Below are positions 1 through 3,021 of a DNA stretch of 5,697 bases, in pieces; position 1 is the stretch's first letter; every line of letters starts with the position of its first letter. The position numbers were made by a program, and so were the translations under genes. The stretch is from Candidatus Woesearchaeota archaeon (GTDB taxonomy: Archaea; Nanobdellota; Nanobdellia; Woesearchaeales; BM511). The notes under the pieces are model-generated. The model saw only the letters and a list, made by a program, of their open reading frames with translations, was not told the DNA's origin and ran no database searches. The stretch covers positions 1 to 5,697 of the forward strand of contig JAAOYE010000006.1 of the NCBI GenBank assembly GCA_018221175.1, written 5' to 3'.

Positions 1-25
1 ATTGAATTGTTTCTACTTTAGAATA

Positions 26-39
26 GAAAACTTTAAATA
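26..39 (+). promoter_or_regulatory. Archaeal-type promoter (A-rich BRE plus TATA box) for the two-gene operon
   Basis: An A-rich stretch (GAAAAC) is followed directly by TTTAAATA at 32-39, which has the form of an archaeal BRE/TATA element. Transcription would be expected about 25 bases after the box centre, near position 60, giving a short leader of about 15 bases before the first gene. No convincing bacterial -35/-10 pair with normal spacing is visible here. AT-rich DNA produces such boxes by chance, so position relative to the gene is the main support. Confidence 0.45.
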
Positions 40-53
40 TGGTTTAAACGAGG

Positions 54-70
54 ATTACCCAAGGGGTAAT
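54..70 (+). promoter_or_regulatory. Perfect 7-bp palindrome over the predicted start site and RBS
   Basis: ATTACCC (54-60) and GGGTAAT (64-70) are perfect inverted repeats separated by AAG. The right arm overlaps the Shine-Dalgarno-like AGGGG (62-66) of the following gene. If the transcript starts upstream of 54, the hairpin would hide the ribosome-binding site. If it starts near 60, as the TATA-like box suggests, the element is better read as a DNA operator covering the start site. Either reading suggests regulation of the operon, perhaps by its own product, but this is inference. Confidence 0.5.
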
Positions 71-74
71 TTTG

Positions 75-605
75 GTGAATAAAACTAATTATGATTTATT
101 TCAAGAGCTAAAAAAAACAGAACTAGATGATAAAAAAAGACATACTCTTGAAGGGGCTATTATTATTTCTTCTGCACTGGAAACTGCAGAAGAATTAGGT
201 ATTTCTATAAGTAAAGATCGTTATGGATATGAATCTGCAAAAAGAATATTCAATAATTTAAGCAAACTTGAATATGAAAATGATAAAAGTGATATTTCAA
301 AATTCAAAAACTCTTTATACCTACCAGAAAAATATGAATCCTTAAATCTTAGGAATTTTCATGAATTATTAAGAACAACCATAAGAATTACTAATTTATT
401 TTATAAAACTAATAATCTTGATTACCTATTATTAGAAAACATTGGCAAAAGATTAGATTCTAACTTTGAAAGGCTTTACATAAAAAGAGGTTTGGAAATA
501 GACCCTGAAAAAAGAACAGAGAAAACACAAACGAAGATACTCAAAATAGAAGCGTTTTATTTTGGAATAAACGCAAGAGAGACATATAGAAAAAGCAGGC
601 GATAA
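75..605 (+). CDS. Uncharacterised 176-aa charged helical protein, partner of PIN-PhoH
   Basis: I do not recognise this family. The protein is rich in Lys, Glu, Asn, Leu and Ile and has no Cys or Trp, no signal peptide and no membrane segment. Its pattern of alternating charged and hydrophobic residues suggests a soluble, mostly alpha-helical fold. The last 30 or so residues are strongly basic and end in YRKSRR, which could contact nucleic acid. GTG at 75 is preferred because AGGGG at 62-66 lies 8 bases before it; the adjacent in-frame TTG at 72 is the alternative. The stop lies 4 bases before the PIN-PhoH gene, so the two are almost certainly co-transcribed. In mycobacteria a small upstream gene (phoAT) acts as antitoxin to PhoH2; this gene holds the same position, but it is larger than I would expect for such an antitoxin and I see no sequence resemblance. 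An antitoxin or regulatory-partner role is therefore only a hypothesis. Confidence 0.8.
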   Translation: MNKTNYDLFQELKKTELDDKKRHTLEGAIIISSALETAEELGISISKDRYGYESAKRIFNNLSKLEYENDKSDISKFKNSLYLPEKYESLNLRNFHELLRTTIRITNLFYKTNNLDYLLLENIGKRLDSNFERLYIKRGLEIDPEKRTEKTQTKILKIEAFYFGINARETYRKSRR

Positions 606-609
606 AACA

Positions 610-2160
610 GTGAGCAAACCTAAAATAATATTACTTGACACAAACATAATCATTGATAGTTGGAGAGCACCAACAGAATTTGAAGACAATATAGTTGTTA
701 TTCCAAAAGAAGTTATTGGAGAACTTCATAAATTTAAAAGTGAAAATAGTGATAGGGGTGTAAATGCTAGAGGTTTTTTTAGATTAAGGGAACAGCTCGC
801 CAGAGATGGCGACTTAATCAAAGATGGTGTTAGTGTAAATGATAAAGGAGGAGTTTTAAAAGAATTTTATCTTCCTTTAGATAAAAGAGATATTGTATCT
901 ATTAATGTGCCAGATATTGGTGAAAATGATATTAATATTTTAAGATGTGCCAAATTTTTGGAAGATGACAAAGAGCATAATCCTAACAAATATCAAGTTG
1001 AGTTTGTCACAAATGACATAGCATTAAGAGGTTCAGCACTAATTAACAAGATTAATGCAAAATCAAGAATTGCAGATGCTGTTGACCTGACAAAACTTTA
1101 CACAGGCTATTCTTTTATTCAGGATGAGTATGCTCACGAATTATTTCTTAATAAAGATATGGTTGAATTATCAGATCTAATTTCTCTTAGCAGCGATTTG
1201 AAAAAATATGAACTCGAATATAGTCCAAATTCTCAAGGAAAAGAAACAGAATATGACATAACTGAAAAAATTATTGAAAGAGATGAGTTTTACAAAAGTC
1301 TTTTAGCAAACGAGTTTATAGTTTTCACAGACCAAAATAGATTAGAAGAATCTCTTTTAAAAGGATATAGGTATGGATTATTAAATGATAAGAATTCTAA
1401 AATTGTTAAGCTTGTAAAAAATAATGAATCTCATTATTTTACTAATCTTGATTGGAAAGAAATAAGAAAATTGATAGACAAAACAGGAATTGCACCAAGA
1501 AATGTTGAACAAGCCATGGCACTGGACCTTTCTTTAAATGATAAATTAGATATTGTTGTTTTATATGGAAATGCTGGAACAGGTAAGACTTTAATGGGTG
1601 TGGTGGCTGGGTGGTACACTACTCAACATACAAAAAAAGGCAATTCTGAATTGTTGTTTACTAAACCCCATTCTAACGTAGGTAAAGAAGAGTATGGTTA
1701 TTTGCCTGGAGACTTAATAGAAAAAGTAATACATAATTATTCTTCTGTTAATGATGCTTTTGATATCATCCTTGAAAAAGATGATGAATGTATTTATGGG
1801 GAAAACTTAGATGATATCTTAAATGATCCCGAGAAAAGAGTAAGAATTCAGCCTCTTGGGTATGTTAGAGGTATAAATATTAAAAAAAGGCAATTTTTTA
1901 TAGGCGAAGAATTTCAAAATACAACTCATAACTCAATTAAAACTATAACTTCACGGCTTAATGATGGCGCAAAAGCTATTTACACCGGCGATCCTAATCA
2001 AACCGACGGCAGTCATATTAGAGCAGAAGCAAACGGGCTTACTCATTTTATTGACACTGTAATGAATAATCAAGGCCATGTCTATACAAAACATATTGCA
2101 TGTCTTAAAATGGATATTGTAGAAAGGGGGAGAATGGCTCATTGGTCACAACTATTATAA
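610..2160 (+). CDS. phoH: PIN-PhoH protein (PhoH2-type RNase/ATPase)
   Basis: This 516-aa protein joins a PIN-type endoribonuclease domain (about residues 5-165) to a PhoH P-loop ATPase domain (about 285-516), the YlaK/PhoH2 architecture. The PIN acidic residues are visible: D10 in LLDTNIII, E38 in EVIGEL, D107 in GENDINIL and D136 in VTNDIA. The linker contains NEFIVF followed by a basic segment, as in relatives. The ATPase has the lead-in APRNVEQAMALDL, Walker A GNAGTGKT (320-327), GYLPGDL, YVRG, TITSRLNDG and GDPNQTDG (460-467). PhoH2 proteins are reported to couple ATP-dependent RNA unwinding with sequence-specific RNA cleavage in the cytoplasm. Oddities: the Walker B segment usually written DEAQN reads EEFQN (433-437), the usual RP motif reads KPH, and the C-terminal ERS reads ERG (505-507). 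The fold looks intact, but ATPase behaviour may differ. GTG at 610 is chosen because the PIN core begins only a few residues later; the RBS inside the preceding gene is weak, which suggests translational coupling. Confidence 0.93.
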   Translation: MSKPKIILLDTNIIIDSWRAPTEFEDNIVVIPKEVIGELHKFKSENSDRGVNARGFFRLREQLARDGDLIKDGVSVNDKGGVLKEFYLPLDKRDIVSINVPDIGENDINILRCAKFLEDDKEHNPNKYQVEFVTNDIALRGSALINKINAKSRIADAVDLTKLYTGYSFIQDEYAHELFLNKDMVELSDLISLSSDLKKYELEYSPNSQGKETEYDITEKIIERDEFYKSLLANEFIVFTDQNRLEESLLKGYRYGLLNDKNSKIVKLVKNNESHYFTNLDWKEIRKLIDKTGIAPRNVEQAMALDLSLNDKLDIVVLYGNAGTGKTLMGVVAGWYTTQHTKKGNSELLFTKPHSNVGKEEYGYLPGDLIEKVIHNYSSVNDAFDIILEKDDECIYGENLDDILNDPEKRVRIQPLGYVRGINIKKRQFFIGEEFQNTTHNSIKTITSRLNDGAKAIYTGDPNQTDGSHIRAEANGLTHFIDTVMNNQGHVYTKHIACLKMDIVERGRMAHWSQLL

Positions 2161-2164
2161 ATAA
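2155..2164 (+). promoter_or_regulatory. TATA-like box suited to a leaderless transcript of the protease gene
   Basis: TTATAAATAA overlaps the phoH stop codon and is centred about 25 bases before the ATG at 2185, the distance from an archaeal TATA box to its transcription start. No purine-rich ribosome-binding site lies between them, where the sequence is TTCTTGTTTCAAT. Together these fit a leaderless mRNA beginning at or next to the ATG. The AT-rich context makes a chance match possible, and read-through from phoH is not excluded. Confidence 0.4.
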
Positions 2165-2184
2165 ATAAAAATTCTTGTTTCAAT

Positions 2185-2766
2185 ATGAAATTTTTCAAAT
2201 TTTCATCTGTAGAAAAACAGCACTTAATAAGAGCGTGGGCTGCAATCAGTCTCGCGTTTGCAATTGTTCTTGCAGGAGGTCTTTTTGTAAAAGAATTTCC
2301 TGATCTTTTGCTTGTGTCAGCAATAACAGTTGGGACAGGCTTTTTGTTTCACGAGCTTGCACACAAGTATTTTGCACAAAGATATGGTTGCTGGGCAGAG
2401 TTTAGAGCAGACAACAATATGCTTTTTTTGGCAATACTTATGAGCTTTTTTGGATTTGTGTTTGCAGCGCCAGGCGCTGTCATGATTCAGGGAACAGTAA
2501 CTAAGAAGCGTAATGGAGTGATATCAATAGCAGGACCTGCAACAAACATAGTATTGGCAGCAATATTTTTAGGATTAAAATTTATTTCAAACCCAATCCT
2601 TGCGCCAATTTCAAGATACGGCCTTTTAATCAACGCGTGGCTTGCAGTCTTTAATCTCATACCTTTTGGAAATATTGATGGCGCTAAAGTGCTTGCATGG
2701 TCAAAGACTGCTTATTTTACAGTTTTATCAATAGGATTTGTGTTTTTAATCATTGGTTTTTTGTGA
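2185..2766 (+). CDS. Site-2 protease family (M50) membrane zinc metalloprotease
   Basis: This 193-aa protein is a minimal site-2 protease, an intramembrane zinc peptidase that cuts transmembrane substrates. The zinc motif HELAH is at 56-60, inside a hydrophobic segment, with E57 as the catalytic base. The third zinc ligand is expected at D165 in NLIPFGNIDG (157-166), the usual NxxPxxxxDG motif near the C terminus. Hydrophobic segments lie at about 18-35, 41-60, 77-99, 112-130, 147-162 and 175-193. PGAV and GPATN are also family-typical. There is no PDZ domain or other soluble regulatory domain, and the length matches short archaeal relatives rather than the longer bacterial RseP/SpoIVFB proteins. 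The substrate cannot be inferred. The gene starts 24 bases after phoH but appears to have its own promoter and lacks an RBS, so it need not belong to the phoH operon. Base composition and codon use look closer to the gyrB exteins than to the two upstream genes. Confidence 0.92.
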   Translation: MKFFKFSSVEKQHLIRAWAAISLAFAIVLAGGLFVKEFPDLLLVSAITVGTGFLFHELAHKYFAQRYGCWAEFRADNNMLFLAILMSFFGFVFAAPGAVMIQGTVTKKRNGVISIAGPATNIVLAAIFLGLKFISNPILAPISRYGLLINAWLAVFNLIPFGNIDGAKVLAWSKTAYFTVLSIGFVFLIIGFL

Positions 2767-2795
2767 AATTATCGACATATTTCTTTAGAAAGTCT

Positions 2796-2819
2796 TCGAA
2801 AATTTGTTAAAATTTTCGA
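2796..2819. repeat. Perfect 10-bp inverted repeat beside the gyrB promoter
   Basis: TCGAAAATTT (2796-2805) and AAATTTTCGA (2810-2819) are exact reverse complements around the tetranucleotide GTTA. The right arm ends 4 bases before the TATA-like box of gyrB. No T-run follows, so it is a poor terminator for the protease gene. Its position next to the box fits a DNA operator or a site that extrudes under supercoiling. The latter would suit a gyrase gene, whose expression is often supercoiling-sensitive, but that link is inference. Confidence 0.6.
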
Positions 2820-2823
2820 TAGG

Positions 2824-2831
2824 TTTATAAA
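2824..2831 (+). promoter_or_regulatory. TATA-box-like promoter element for gyrB
   Basis: TTTATAAA is the clearest TATA-like element in the gap between the protease gene and gyrB. An archaeal start site would fall near 2851-2855, giving a leader of about 160 nt before gyrB. A bacterial reading is also possible, with TTGTTA at 2804-2809 and TTATAA at 2825-2830 spaced by 15 bases, slightly short. Both readings place transcription upstream of the structured leader. Confidence 0.5.
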
Positions 2832-2889
2832 GGCATAAAATTCTTAATTTATAGACGATAAAAAGAGGGTAAAACTGGGTGAAAAATAT

Positions 2890-2985
2890 ATGACAAAACA
2901 TCAAAAATCAAAGATGCACAAAAACTTTGTTTTTGGCACACCAAAAATTGCAAAGCAATTTTTTAGTGTTTTCGGGCTTTGTCAT
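2890..2985 (+). ncRNA. Predicted three-way-junction structure in the gyrB 5' leader
   Basis: Three helices can form together. P1 pairs ATGACAAA (2890-2897) with TTTGTCAT (2978-2985). P2 pairs CAAAAAC (2919-2925) with GTTTTTG (2929-2935), extended by TGC/GCA across a bulged A at 2918. P3 pairs AAAAATTGC (2943-2951) with GCAATTTTT (2955-2963), extended by CAC/GTG (2939-2941 with 2966-2968). P1 encloses P2 and P3, making a cloverleaf-like element immediately before gyrB. It matches no riboswitch class I recognise. AT-rich DNA forms hairpins easily, but three nested or adjacent stems of 7-9 bp or more within 96 bases are notable. Confidence 0.35.
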
Positions 2986-2991
2986 TTTTAA
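2890..2991 (+). CDS. Possible 33-codon upstream ORF in the gyrB leader
   Basis: An ATG at 2890 opens 33 codons ending in TAA at 2989-2991. It is preceded by GGGTGA (2877-2882) with 7 bases of spacing, a better Shine-Dalgarno match than that of gyrB itself. The deduced peptide is basic at the N terminus (MTKHQKSKMHK) and hydrophobic later, and matches nothing I know. The stop lies 22 bases before the preferred gyrB ATG and 4 bases before an alternative in-frame ATG at 2996, so translational coupling is conceivable. The same DNA can form strong hairpins, so the open frame may be incidental to RNA structure. Confidence 0.3.
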   Translation: MTKHQKSKMHKNFVFGTPKIAKQFFSVFGLCHF

Positions 2992-3021
2992 AGATATGAA
3001 AATAGGAAGAAAAATGACAAA
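2978..3021 (+). promoter_or_regulatory. 12-bp stem that can sequester the gyrB start codon
   Basis: TTTGTCATTTTT (2978-2989) is the exact reverse complement of AAAAATGACAAA (3010-3021), which contains the preferred gyrB ATG at 3014. The 20-base loop holds the ribosome-binding site. The left arm is also the 3' strand of helix P1, so the two pairings exclude each other. Such a pair of alternatives is the usual logic of a translational on/off switch, although the sequence alone does not show that it works that way. Confidence 0.45.
3004..3009 (+). promoter_or_regulatory. gyrB: Ribosome-binding site selecting the gyrB start at 3014
   Basis: AGGAAG lies 4 bases before ATG 3014, with its AGGA core 6 bases away. 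The in-frame ATG at 2996 has only an AT-rich upstream region with no purine-rich match. This favours 3014, which also makes the catalytic Glu residue 42, the same number as in E. coli GyrB. Confidence 0.6.

Noticed and set aside
453..689. Minus-strand open frame of 78 codons across the junction of the first two genes
   Set aside because: It is opposite two well-supported + strand genes, including the PIN catalytic motif, so it is a shadow.
2943..2966. Hairpin AAAAATTGC/GCAATTTTT followed by a T-run as an intrinsic terminator of the protease gene
   Set aside because: It lies about 180 bases after the protease stop and downstream of the gyrB promoter-like box, and its stem is AT-rich. It fits better as part of the gyrB leader, although attenuation is possible.
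2996..3013. ATG at 2996 as the gyrB start
   Set aside because: It is in frame but lacks an RBS. ATG at 3014 has AGGAAG close upstream and gives residue numbering equal to E. coli GyrB. It remains possible if the small upstream ORF is coupled to it.
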